A stretch of DNA of 23,753 nt. It comes from Paradesertivirga sp036399495 (GTDB lineage: Bacteria > Bacteroidota > Bacteroidia > Sphingobacteriales > Sphingobacteriaceae). The position numbers were made by a program, and so were the translations under genes. Of the stretch, positions 1 to 8,346 are shown piece after piece. The DNA is taken from positions 1-23,753 of the forward strand of contig DASWMZ010000047.1 of the NCBI GenBank assembly GCA_036399495.1. Direction: 5' to 3'. The notes below the pieces were generated by a model, which was given only the letters and a program-made list of their open reading frames with translations, was not told the DNA's origin and made no database searches. The number at the start of each line of letters is the position of its first letter. Position 1 is the first letter of the stretch.

Positions 1-2049
1 GATATTTTTTCTGAATTCGAAGGAAAAGGTTATGATGAGTCTAAACCTTTCGGCGGAGACGTAAAATATCACTTAGGCTTTTCAACTGATGTTGAAACAG
101 AGGCGGGTAAAAAAGTTCACTTGAGTCTTTGTCCAAACCCATCGCACCTTGAAGCAGTAGATCCTGTTGTTGAGGGAATTACCCGTTCAAAAATTGACTT
201 TAAATATGGTGGTGATAATAACAAAATCGCTCCTATCTTAATTCATGGTGATGCTTCTATTGCGGGCCAGGGTATTTTGTATGAAGTACTTCAAATGGCC
301 AAACTTGACGGTTATAAAACCGGCGGAACTATTCATTTAATCATCAATAACCAGGTGGGTTTCACCACCAACTATAAAGACGCACGCTCATCTATCTATT
401 CAACAGATATTGCAAAATTGACGCTGTCTCCGGTTTTCCACGTAAATGGAGATGACGTGGAAGCGATCGTATATGCTATTAATATGGCGGTAGAATATCG
501 TCAGATGTATCATAACGATGTGTTTATCGATATTTTGTGTTACCGTCGTTATGGGCATAACGAGTCTGATGAACCAAAATTCACGCAGCCTCTATTGTAT
601 AAGATCATTGAAAAGCATCCAAATCCAAGAGAGATCTATAACAAGAAATTGATGGAGCACGGCAGCGTTGATGCCAATCTTGCGGCCGAAATGGAAAAGG
701 AATTCCGCGGATTGTTGCAGGAACGTTTAAACGAATCGAAAGAAAGTAATTTATACGAACCGAACCCCATGTACTCCGGTGCCTGGAATGGTTTAAAAAT
801 GGCAAGCCCGGAAGAATTATTTGCTCCATCGCAAACGGCAGTTGCAGAAAAACAGTTTTTAGACATAGCCAATCAAATTACAACTTTACCATCTGATAAA
901 AAATTCTTCAAAAAAATTGAAAAGTTATTTGAAGACCGCAAACGCATGGTTGAAAATAAAACTTTCGATTGGGCTATGGGCGAGTTAATGGCTTATGGAA
1001 CACTTTTAAGTGAAGGTTTGAGAGTTCGCGTAAGCGGGCAGGATGTTGAGCGGGGAACTTTTTCTCACCGTCATGCTGTGGTTAAAGTTGAAGATTCTGA
1101 GGAAGAATATATACCGCTTAGTCAGATTAAAAGTGGCGATGCGAATGCTAAATTTGACATTTTCAATTCGCATCTATCCGAATATGGTGTTCTGGGATTT
1201 GAGTACGGTTATGCATTAGCTAATCCGCAATCGCTCACCATCTGGGAAGCCCAATTCGGCGATTTCGTTAACGGAGCTCAGATCATTATTGACCAGTTCC
1301 TGGTAAGTGCCGAAACAAAATGGCAACGTTCGAACGGATTAGTGATGTTACTTCCTCACGGATATGAAGGCCAGGGGCCTGAGCACTCATCTGCACGGAT
1401 CGAACGCTTTATGGAAGCTTGCGCTGAATACAATATCCAGGTTGCAAATATTACAACTCCGGCAAATTATTTCCATTTGCTACGCAGACAGTTGAAACGA
1501 TCTTTCCGTAAGCCTTTAGTTGTATTTACGCCAAAGAGCTTGCTTCGTCATCCACTTTGCGTAAGTAAGTTGGAAGAGTTCACTCAAGGTAAATTTAAAG
1601 AGGTGATTGATGATACCTACGTAAAAGCACAGGACGTTCGACGCGTATTGTTCTGTACTGGTAAGATTTATTACGATTTGTTGGAGAAACAACAAACCGA
1701 TAAACGTAAGGATGTTGCCATTGTTCGTGTAGAGCAGGTTTACCCAACACCATTTGCTCAACTTCAAACAATTAAAGATAAATATATCAAAGCTAAAGAA
1801 TTGGTTTGGGTACAGGAAGAACCCGAAAATATGGGTGTTTGGCCTTACTTCTGTAGAAAATTCAGAAATTCTGATATTAAGCTTGATGTGATTTCGAGAA
1901 AGGAAAGTAGCAGTACGGCTACCGGTTATGCCAAGCAGCACGTTTCACAGCAATTGTATATCATTGGTAAAGCCTTTGAAGATAATGCTGGTGCAGAAGT
2001 AAAGAAATCGGTTGTAGAAACCACCAATAAAGCGGTTAAAGTAGATTAA
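1..2049 (+). CDS. sucA: 2-oxoglutarate dehydrogenase E1 component (5' end outside window)
   Basis: Thiamine-diphosphate-dependent E1 subunit of the TCA-cycle 2-oxoglutarate dehydrogenase complex. It decarboxylates 2-oxoglutarate and passes the succinyl group to the lipoyl arm of E2. The frame is open from base 1, so the gene begins before the window; the TTG at 121 is an internal Leu codon, not a start. The 682 visible residues compare with roughly 900-950 in the family, so about the first quarter is missing. Visible landmarks are the ThDP/metal region GDASIAGQG (about bases 247-273) and NNQVGFTT (about 349-372), the transketolase pyrimidine-binding part with HGYEGQGPEHSSARIERF (about 1357-1410), and the C-terminal VWVQEEPENMGVW. 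It ends 18 bases before sucB, so the two are almost certainly cotranscribed. No frameshift or missing motif is seen in the visible part. Confidence 0.97.
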   Translation, partial: DIFSEFEGKGYDESKPFGGDVKYHLGFSTDVETEAGKKVHLSLCPNPSHLEAVDPVVEGITRSKIDFKYGGDNNKIAPILIHGDASIAGQGILYEVLQMAKLDGYKTGGTIHLIINNQVGFTTNYKDARSSIYSTDIAKLTLSPVFHVNGDDVEAIVYAINMAVEYRQMYHNDVFIDILCYRRYGHNESDEPKFTQPLLYKIIEKHPNPREIYNKKLMEHGSVDANLAAEMEKEFRGLLQERLNESKESNLYEPNPMYSGAWNGLKMASPEELFAPSQTAVAEKQFLDIANQITTLPSDKKFFKKIEKLFEDRKRMVENKTFDWAMGELMAYGTLLSEGLRVRVSGQDVERGTFSHRHAVVKVEDSEEEYIPLSQIKSGDANAKFDIFNSHLSEYGVLGFEYGYALANPQSLTIWEAQFGDFVNGAQIIIDQFLVSAETKWQRSNGLVMLLPHGYEGQGPEHSSARIERFMEACAEYNIQVANITTPANYFHLLRRQLKRSFRKPLVVFTPKSLLRHPLCVSKLEEFTQGKFKEVIDDTYVKAQDVRRVLFCTGKIYYDLLEKQQTDKRKDVAIVRVEQVYPTPFAQLQTIKDKYIKAKELVWVQEEPENMGVWPYFCRKFRNSDIKLDVISRKESSSTATGYAKQHVSQQLYIIGKAFEDNAGAEVKKSVVETTNKAVKVD

Positions 2050-2067
2050 TTAAAAAAAAAAGATATT

Positions 2068-3606
2068 ATGAGTTTAGAGATCAAAGTTCCGCCGGTAGGC
2101 GAATCGATTTCAGAAGTAACCTTATCCCGTTGGATAAAACAGGATGGTGATGTAGTTGCGATGGATGAGGTTATAGCTGAACTTGAATCTGATAAAGCTA
2201 CGTTTGAATTAACGGCCGAAAAAGCAGGAACATTGAAAACGATTGCAAAGGAAGGTGACACGCTGGAAATTGGTGCGGTTGTTTGTACAGTTGAAGAAGG
2301 TGCTTCTGCTTCTGCCCCTGCGCCAGCTCCTGTGGCTTCTGCAACTCAGGAAAAAGCCATTTCTCCTGCTGGATACGGTGGCTCGGCCGAAACCATAGAA
2401 ATTAAAGTTCCGCCTGTAGGCGAATCGATTACAGAAGTGACATTATCTGCCTGGTTAAAAGCCGACGGCGACTTTGTGAAAATGGATGAGCAAATTGCTG
2501 AATTGGAATCTGACAAAGCAACTTTTGAGCTTACCGCTGAAAAGGCAGGTGTCTTAAAACGTGTTGCCAAAGAGGGCGATGTTTTAGAGATTGGCTCTGT
2601 CGTTTGTAATATTGAAGTAGGTGCAAATGCTTCTGCAGGTACATCGGCGCCATCAGCCCCTGCCGTAGAGCAAAAGCCAGCGGTGCAGGCCGACAAATCT
2701 GTTTCTTATGCTGCGGGAACACCATCTCCATCTGCTGCGAAGATTTTAGCAGAAAAAGGTGTTGATCCTCAATCGGTAAACGGTAGTGGTATAGCCGGAA
2801 GGATCACAAAGGAAGATGCTCAAAAGGCTGATAAGCCGACAGCTCCTAAGACGGAAAGTCCTAAAGTGGCGCCTGCATCATCGGCGATTCCTGCTGTTCC
2901 AGGAAGTAGGAATGAGCGCAGAGAAAAGATGTCTGGCTTACGCAAAACAATTGCTAAAAGACTGGTATCCGTAAAGAACGAAACAGCGATGCTAACTACA
3001 TTCAACGAGGTAGATATGCAGCCAATCATGGAAATTCGTACTAAATACAAAGATAAGTTTAAGGAGAAGCATGGTGTAGGATTAGGCTTTATGTCGTTCT
3101 TCACCAAAGCAGTATGCGAAGCATTAAAGGAGTTTCCAACAGTTAATGCACGCATTGAAAATGAAGAGATCGTTTATAGCGATTTTGTAGATGTTTCAAT
3201 TGCAGTTTCAGCTCCTAAAGGATTGGTTGTTCCAATCATTCGCAATGCTGATGCATTGTCTTTAGATGGAATTGAAAAAGCGGTTGTTGTCCTCGCAGGT
3301 AAAGCACGTGATAATAAATTATCAATCGAGGAGATGACGGGCGGAACATTCACTATTACAAATGGTGGTGTGTTTGGTTCCATGATGTCGACTCCAATTA
3401 TCAATGCACCTCAATCAGCTATTTTAGGAATGCATAATATTATCGAGCGCCCTGTTGCCGTAAACGGACAGGTAGTTATCCGCCCGATGATGTATGTGGC
3501 ATTATCTTACGATCATCGAATTATCGACGGACGTGAGTCTGTAGGTTTCCTGGTAAGGGTTAAACAGTTACTTGAAGATCCAACAAGACTGCTGCTGGGG
3601 GTGTAA
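2068..3606 (+). CDS. sucB: Dihydrolipoyl succinyltransferase (E2) with two tandem lipoyl domains
   Basis: E2 core of the 2-oxoglutarate dehydrogenase complex; it carries the succinyl group on lipoyl-lysine and transfers it to CoA. The 512 residues contain lipoyl domain 1 (about 2-79, lipoyl Lys43 in ESDKA), an Ala/Pro linker, lipoyl domain 2 (about 109-186, lipoyl Lys150), a second Ala/Pro/Ser linker, a peripheral subunit-binding domain (about 218-252, SPSAAKILAEKG) and the catalytic acyltransferase domain (about 285-512) with His483 and Asp487 in YDHRIIDG. The two lipoyl domains are nearly superimposable; both contain ELESDKATFELTAEKAG, suggesting a recent internal duplication. Most SucB proteins have one lipoyl domain (E. 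coli has one), so this layout is more like a pyruvate dehydrogenase E2. The position directly after sucA and the C-terminus support the 2-oxoglutarate assignment. The ATG at 2068 follows an A-rich spacer. Confidence 0.95.
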   Translation: MSLEIKVPPVGESISEVTLSRWIKQDGDVVAMDEVIAELESDKATFELTAEKAGTLKTIAKEGDTLEIGAVVCTVEEGASASAPAPAPVASATQEKAISPAGYGGSAETIEIKVPPVGESITEVTLSAWLKADGDFVKMDEQIAELESDKATFELTAEKAGVLKRVAKEGDVLEIGSVVCNIEVGANASAGTSAPSAPAVEQKPAVQADKSVSYAAGTPSPSAAKILAEKGVDPQSVNGSGIAGRITKEDAQKADKPTAPKTESPKVAPASSAIPAVPGSRNERREKMSGLRKTIAKRLVSVKNETAMLTTFNEVDMQPIMEIRTKYKDKFKEKHGVGLGFMSFFTKAVCEALKEFPTVNARIENEEIVYSDFVDVSIAVSAPKGLVVPIIRNADALSLDGIEKAVVVLAGKARDNKLSIEEMTGGTFTITNGGVFGSMMSTPIINAPQSAILGMHNIIERPVAVNGQVVIRPMMYVALSYDHRIIDGRESVGFLVRVKQLLEDPTRLLLGV

Positions 3607-3625
3607 ATATTAAACCTTGATAATT

Positions 3626-3648
3626 AAGCCCGATCACCGAGCTTTTTT
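3626..3648 (+). terminator. Weak rho-independent terminator candidate after sucB
   Basis: AAGC (3626-3629) pairs with GCTT (3641-3644), with two further inner pairs after one mismatch, and is followed by six T. The stem is short, so termination may be partial and the next gene may be read through from sucAB. Confidence 0.4.
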
Positions 3649-3658
3649 CAATTTCATA

Positions 3659-4348
3659 ATGTCTAAGAAGTTTCTCCTGATTATACTTTTATTCCCGGTT
3701 TATCTATTTGCGCAGCAAAAGGAACAAACAATCTGGCTGGCGTTGATTAACAGTACCCGATTATCCGATAAATTTAGCACGCATTTAGATGTTCAGATTA
3801 GAACCGCAGATGATGCGGATTATATCAGAACGCTTATTTTTCGTCCCGGAATAACTTATCATATCAATAAAAAAAATAGCCTAACTGCCGGCTACGCATA
3901 TGCAGAAACACTTGGGAATCCTGAGGTGGTGACCGCTACTAATATAGAACACCGGCCCTGGGAACAATACACATTAAAATACAAGATTAATAGCACCGCA
4001 ATTTCTCATCGTTTCAGGGTTGAGCAACGTTTTTTGCAAAGAAACAATCAAAGTATTTTTTCTCAGCGATTACGTTATCTGGCAAGAGCTGTTGTTCCGC
4101 TAAAACGCGATTCTGTTTTCAAAAAAGGATTTTACCTTTCTTTACAGGATGAGGTGTTTTTCAACATCCAGAATAAAAAGAAAATGAACAGCAAAGTGTT
4201 CGACCAGAACAGGTTATCTGTTTCTGTCGGCTACCGTTTAAGTGAGAAAATGGATATGGATGCAGGTTATCTTTTCAACTATATAGAGGGCTTACACCAC
4301 AATACAGCAAATCATGCCCTGCTTTTAACGCTTAATACCCGTTTTTAG
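3659..4348 (+). CDS. DUF2490 family protein, probable outer-membrane beta-barrel
   Basis: 229-residue protein of the DUF2490 family, found widely in Bacteroidota and of unknown function. The N-terminus (MSKKFLLIILLFPVYLFAQQ) is a typical signal peptide with cleavage likely near residue 18. The rest is made of alternating amphipathic strands rich in Arg/Tyr (for example RPGITYHINKKNSLTAGYAY, and RFRVEQRFLQR), ending in an aromatic C-terminus (LNTRF), as in small outer-membrane barrels. The start is placed at ATG 3659 because it begins directly with the signal peptide; an upstream TTG at 3617 would add a non-signal extension. Its stop overlaps the stop of the convergent head-GIN gene by four bases. 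Role inferred only from fold-like features. Confidence 0.75.
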   Translation: MSKKFLLIILLFPVYLFAQQKEQTIWLALINSTRLSDKFSTHLDVQIRTADDADYIRTLIFRPGITYHINKKNSLTAGYAYAETLGNPEVVTATNIEHRPWEQYTLKYKINSTAISHRFRVEQRFLQRNNQSIFSQRLRYLARAVVPLKRDSVFKKGFYLSLQDEVFFNIQNKKKMNSKVFDQNRLSVSVGYRLSEKMDMDAGYLFNYIEGLHHNTANHALLLTLNTRF

Positions 4349-5070
4349 AGCTTAGAAATCCAACCTGAACCGCTTTTGCTTTGGTTTACCTTCGGATTAC
4401 CGCTGTATCTGATATTCCCCGAGCCACTTAGTTTAGCATTCAACTCTTTCTCAACAGAAACGGTGGCATTTCCCGAACCGCTTACTTTAACGCTAGTTAC
4501 ATCCGTTTTAAGATTTTTCCCTTCGAACCCTCCCGAGCCGCTAATTGCCAGATTTGACACAGAAGCTAAGCCCGACGCATTAATGCCGCCCGAACCACTT
4601 ATTGCTGCATTGAAGTTTGATGCGTCGATATTTACCTGGATATTGCCTGAGCCACTTACTTGAGTGTTTAACAAAGTTGCCTTAACAACACCGTTTACTT
4701 CCATATCTCCGGAACCACTTACCGAAAGTGTGTTAAGCGTTTTCGCGCTAATGTAAATTCTAACTTTTTCTCTATTCCAGTTCCAGCCGCTTGATTTGAT
4801 ATTTCTTATTTTCAAAATCCCATTTTCAACTTTGGTTTCCGTGTTTCTAATAGCATCTTCATCACCTTCCAATCTCAGATCTTCAACTGTTCCCATCTTC
4901 ACAAATACATCGTATGCACCGCTGGAACTTATTCCGGTAAAATGAGAAACAGCACGTTTTTCTGTTGCCGTAAAATCGTCGCTTGAATTTAAAAGAGTTT
5001 TGGAACCGGCTAAACTTACAATAGGAATTAATAATAAGAGCCAGCCGAATGATGCAAATAGAGTTTTCAT
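4345..5070 (-). CDS. Head-GIN (DUF2807) domain protein, secreted SGSG-repeat beta-solenoid
   Basis: 241-residue protein of the DUF2807 (putative auto-transporter adhesin, head GIN) family. Residues 1-21 form a signal peptide (MKTLFASFGWLLLLIPIVSLA). Residues ~35-110 form a lead-in region, followed by seven SGSG turns at residues 118, 139, 158, 177, 197, 215 and 233. The period of 18-21 residues is as expected for one coil of a right-handed parallel beta-solenoid. The start is set at ATG 5070, which opens the signal peptide; an upstream start in the same frame (5163) would overlap the M1 peptidase gene. It lies 46 bases downstream of that gene on the same strand and may be its cotranscribed partner. 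The family's function is not established, though it is commonly extracytoplasmic. Confidence 0.8.
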   Translation of the reverse strand: MKTLFASFGWLLLLIPIVSLAGSKTLLNSSDDFTATEKRAVSHFTGISSSGAYDVFVKMGTVEDLRLEGDEDAIRNTETKVENGILKIRNIKSSGWNWNREKVRIYISAKTLNTLSVSGSGDMEVNGVVKATLLNTQVSGSGNIQVNIDASNFNAAISGSGGINASGLASVSNLAISGSGGFEGKNLKTDVTSVKVSGSGNATVSVEKELNAKLSGSGNIRYSGNPKVNQSKSGSGWISKL

Positions 5071-5116
5071 ATATAAGGATTTTCTTATAAGACGCAAGCC
5101 TAAGAGGATAGTTGCA

Positions 5117-6769
5117 TTAGTTTTGAATATTATTTGTTTTAATGTAGAAGTTGTCGCTATCAACTATGATTGAATCCGCACGGATGTTTTGCCATTGCGT
5201 GGAGATATTTCGCATAGTCCATTTGTCGGCATTGGATTTTGTTTTAATCTTTAGCGGCATACTGAAATCCTTAACATCTGCTTTCCAGCGACACTGGAAT
5301 GATTTTTTGCCAGTCTTTTTTATCTCGAGCACAGGAATTTCAGTATATCGTAGATACTGGTCGAAAACTGGGCTGAGGTTTTTGCCAGTGGTCTGGTTGA
5401 TGTAGGCAACAATTTCTTCCGTGGTTGTCGTTTTATGCCTGAAAGTTTTGTTCAAACCCCTTAATACACCTAGCCACATAGCATCATTGTCTATAATGGT
5501 ACGAATTGTATGAAGCATATTTGATCCTTTGACGTACATGTCGCTGGAGCCTTCTTTATTGACATGATAGGGTCCGATAATTGGAATGTCGTTCAAAATC
5601 GCTTTTCGTAAACCTTTGATGTATTGCGCGCCTGCCTGCTTTCCCTTAATTGATTCAACAAAAAGCCCCTCACTATAATTGGTAAACGACTCATGTATCC
5701 ACATATCTGCAATGTCTTTGGAGGTAATATTATTCCCAAACCACTCGTGGCCCGACTCATGAACAATAATAAAATCCCAAAATAAACCCAATCCTGTGCC
5801 CGAAAGATCTCTTCCGCGGTAACCTTTTTTATAGCCATTACCATAGGCTATTGCGCTTTGATGCTCCATGCCCAGATAAGGAGTTTCAACCAGTTTGTAG
5901 CCGTCACTGTAAAAAGGGTAGGGGCCAAACCAATGCTCAAAAGATTTCAACATGGGTTTCACATCAGCATCGAAATGTGGCTTCGCCTTACTGAGATTTT
6001 CTTTCAAAACATAATAGTCCAGGTTCAGCTTTCCCGATTCTCCGCTAAAAGTATCTGAAAAATGGGTGTAATCTCCAATATTCAGCGTTACGTTATAATT
6101 ATTGATGGGGTTTGATACAAACCAATTGTATTGTGTGTAATCGTTTTGTTTTTCAGTAGTTGAACGCAAAGTGCCATTGCTAATGTTCATTAACCCCTTG
6201 GGTACAGAAACGCTGATAAGGATGCTATCTGGCTCGTCAGACTGGTGATCCTTGGTCGGCCACCAGGAACTTGCACCAAGTCCCTGACACGCAACTCCAA
6301 CCCAGGGTTTACCAGAGCTATCCTTAGAAAAAACAAAGCCACCATCCCATGGAGCGTTTTTAGCAATGATGGGCGGGCCCGAATAGAATACCCGAAAATC
6401 CTGCCGACTTCCTTTTTTTATCATATCCGGAAAGCTGAGAAACACGGCATTGAATTCCCTTCTAAATTTTAGATTTTGCCCTAGATATTCTATTTTTTCT
6501 ATCTGATAATTATTAAATAAGTCGAACTGCAGCTCTATGAAATCCGCGACAGCGGTAAAACGAAAAAGATTAGACCCCTTAATTTCCTTTTTGTCGAGAT
6601 CAAGTTTAATATCGAGATGATAGTAGTTTACGTCATAGCAAGTTCGCAGTGGAGTAAGCATTCCGCGCAAAGTGTCGGCTTTCGTAAATCGTTGGGTAGA
6701 TTTTAGAAGCTGTGCCTGGCAAAATCCGGAACATATTAAAAAAAGTAGTAAAAATATAGGACTACGCAT
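5117..6769 (-). CDS. Secreted M1 family zinc aminopeptidase
   Basis: M1-family zinc metallopeptidase, expected to remove N-terminal residues from peptides outside the cytoplasm. A signal peptide (MRSPIFLLLFLICSGFCQAQ) covers residues 1-20. The N-terminal beta-saddle domain (about 40-240) precedes the thermolysin-like catalytic domain. Zinc ligands are His337 and His341 in HESGHEW and Glu360 (18 residues after the second His), with Glu338 as the base. The transition-state tyrosine is Tyr412 in MYVKGSNML. The substrate-binding loop is GMEHQSA (300-306) rather than the textbook GxMEN. At 550 residues it lacks the long C-terminal helical domain of large M1 enzymes such as PepN, resembling the short M1 forms of Bacteroidota. 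Its head is divergent from lpdA, with about 100 bases between. Confidence 0.9.
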   Translation of the reverse strand: MRSPIFLLLFLICSGFCQAQLLKSTQRFTKADTLRGMLTPLRTCYDVNYYHLDIKLDLDKKEIKGSNLFRFTAVADFIELQFDLFNNYQIEKIEYLGQNLKFRREFNAVFLSFPDMIKKGSRQDFRVFYSGPPIIAKNAPWDGGFVFSKDSSGKPWVGVACQGLGASSWWPTKDHQSDEPDSILISVSVPKGLMNISNGTLRSTTEKQNDYTQYNWFVSNPINNYNVTLNIGDYTHFSDTFSGESGKLNLDYYVLKENLSKAKPHFDADVKPMLKSFEHWFGPYPFYSDGYKLVETPYLGMEHQSAIAYGNGYKKGYRGRDLSGTGLGLFWDFIIVHESGHEWFGNNITSKDIADMWIHESFTNYSEGLFVESIKGKQAGAQYIKGLRKAILNDIPIIGPYHVNKEGSSDMYVKGSNMLHTIRTIIDNDAMWLGVLRGLNKTFRHKTTTTEEIVAYINQTTGKNLSPVFDQYLRYTEIPVLEIKKTGKKSFQCRWKADVKDFSMPLKIKTKSNADKWTMRNISTQWQNIRADSIIVDSDNFYIKTNNIQN

Positions 6770-6864
6770 TGTGGGGAATTAACGATGTTCCTTAAAACTC
6801 GTGAATTTATCCCGGCTAAGCCGTGTAAATCTGTAAATAGTTTTCCTTAAGTATATTAATCGCT

Positions 6865-6872
6865 TAACTTTG
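6865..6872 (+). promoter_or_regulatory. -7 box (TAACTTTG) of the lpdA promoter
   Basis: Exact match to the Bacteroidota -7 consensus TAnnTTTG, 21 bases before the lpdA ATG. The TTG inside the box is in frame with lpdA and could be mistaken for a start codon. Confidence 0.7.
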
Positions 6873-6893
6873 GCCCAAACAACAAAGAATAAC

Positions 6894-8297
6894 ATGCAAT
6901 ACGACGTTACGGTAATAGGAAGTGGTCCGGGTGGATATGTTGCCGCCATCAGGTGTGCTCAACTGGGATTAAAAACTGCCATTATTGAGAAATATAATAC
7001 ACTTGGCGGTACCTGTTTAAATGTAGGATGTATTCCCTCAAAAGCACTTCTGGATTCTTCGGAGCACTATCATAATGCTGCACACACTTTTAAGGTTCAT
7101 GGTATCAATATCAAGGATTTAAAGGTTGATATGAAGCAGATGATTGCCCGTAAAAACGTAGTAGTGCAGGAAAATACAGCTGGTATTGTGTATTTGATGA
7201 AAAAAAATAAAATTACGACGTATTCCGGATTAGGGTCTTTCGTTGATAAAAACACCATCAAAATTACCAAGACCGACGGAGGAGAAGAAACCATTACGTC
7301 TAAGAATGTGATTATTGCCACCGGTTCGAAACCCACAGCCTTACCATTTCTTCCGGTTGATAAAAAAAGAATTATCACCTCGACAGAAGCATTGAATATT
7401 CCTGAAGTGCCTAAACATCTGATCGTTATAGGTGGTGGCGTAATTGGTTTGGAATTGGGATCGGTTTATGCGCGTTTAGGAGCAAAGGTTACCGTTGTAG
7501 AATTTATGGATGCCATTATTGGTACCATGGATAAATCACTAGGAAAGGAACTGCAGAAGTCTCTTACTAAAATTGGCTTTACATTCCTATTGGGACATAA
7601 AGTTACCGGCGCCGCTGTAAAGGGCAAAGGTGTTAGCGTAACTGCCGAAACTTCTAAGGGAGATAAAGTAAGCCTTGAAGGTGATTATTGTATTGTTGCA
7701 GTTGGTCGTTCTCCGTACACTGAAGGACTTGCGTTAGATAAGGCTGGCATAGCCTTAGAAGAAAAAGGTAAAAGAATTTCGGTTAATGAGCACTTAGAAA
7801 CATCGACTCCGGGCATTTATGCGATTGGCGATGTGGTTAGAGGCGCCATGCTTGCGCACAAGGCGGAAGAAGAAGGTGTCTTTGTTGCTGAAACGATCGC
7901 CGGGCAAAAGCCGCATATTAACTACAATCTAATTCCAGGAGTTGTTTATACCTGGCCTGAAGTAGCCAGCGTTGGTTACACAGAAGAACAATTAAAGGAA
8001 ACAGGGAAAAAATATAAGGCAGGTTCTTTTCCTTTCAAAGCAAGCGGAAGAGCACGCGCCAGTATGGATACTGATGGCTTTGTGAAAGTTTTGGCTGATG
8101 CGGATACCGACGAGGTATTAGGCGTACATATGATTGGTCCAAGGGTAGCCGATGTAATTGCAGAAGCGGTAGTTGCGATGGAGTTTAGAGCTTCTGCTGA
8201 AGACATTGGCAGGATTTGCCATGCGCACCCAACGTATACTGAAGCGTTTAAAGAAGCTGCTTTAGCAGCAACAGAAAATAGAGCGTTGCATATTTAG
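6894..8297 (+). CDS. lpdA: Dihydrolipoyl dehydrogenase (E3)
   Basis: FAD-containing E3 that reoxidises the dihydrolipoyl arm of 2-oxoacid dehydrogenases with NAD+. The 467 residues contain the N-terminal FAD dinucleotide fold (VIGSGPGGYVAA, about 7-18), the redox-active disulfide Cys41/Cys46 in GGTCLNVGCIPSK, the NAD-binding fold (VIGGGVIGLELGSVYARLG, about 173-191), a second FAD motif (YAIGDV) and the C-terminal dimer domain with the His445-Glu450 active-site pair in HAHPTYTEAF. ATG 6894 is chosen over the in-frame TTG at 6870 because that TTG lies in the promoter -7 box and would leave no leader. It is near sucA/sucB but separated by three genes and has its own promoter, so it probably also serves other complexes such as pyruvate dehydrogenase and the glycine cleavage system. 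Confidence 0.96.
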   Translation: MQYDVTVIGSGPGGYVAAIRCAQLGLKTAIIEKYNTLGGTCLNVGCIPSKALLDSSEHYHNAAHTFKVHGINIKDLKVDMKQMIARKNVVVQENTAGIVYLMKKNKITTYSGLGSFVDKNTIKITKTDGGEETITSKNVIIATGSKPTALPFLPVDKKRIITSTEALNIPEVPKHLIVIGGGVIGLELGSVYARLGAKVTVVEFMDAIIGTMDKSLGKELQKSLTKIGFTFLLGHKVTGAAVKGKGVSVTAETSKGDKVSLEGDYCIVAVGRSPYTEGLALDKAGIALEEKGKRISVNEHLETSTPGIYAIGDVVRGAMLAHKAEEEGVFVAETIAGQKPHINYNLIPGVVYTWPEVASVGYTEEQLKETGKKYKAGSFPFKASGRARASMDTDGFVKVLADADTDEVLGVHMIGPRVADVIAEAVVAMEFRASAEDIGRICHAHPTYTEAFKEAALAATENRALHI

Positions 8298-8313
8298 TCA
8301 ATAAGATATAATC

Positions 8314-8339
8314 AAAAAAGCTCCGTCTCAGGAGCTTTT
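8314..8339. terminator. Bidirectional rho-independent terminator
   Basis: A perfect 9-bp stem (AAAAGCTCC at 8316-8324 with GGAGCTTTT at 8331-8339) encloses a 6-base loop. It is flanked by A and T runs usable on both strands. It lies between the convergent lpdA and the VOC gene and serves both. Confidence 0.85.
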
Positions 8340-8346
8340 GGCTTTA

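Noticed and set aside
1516..1941. 141-residue open frame on the minus strand within sucA
   Set aside because: It is the antisense of strongly conserved sucA coding sequence; its translation is low-complexity Phe/Leu/Asn-rich with no recognisable domain or upstream signal.
2346..2696. 116-residue minus-strand frame within sucB with repetitive Ser/Ala composition
   Set aside because: Its repeats are just the antisense of the duplicated lipoyl domains and Ala/Pro linkers.
4376..4663. 95-residue plus-strand frame with periodic PEPL motifs
   Set aside because: The periodicity is the antisense of the SGSG coils in the DUF2807 gene; no separate gene is supported.
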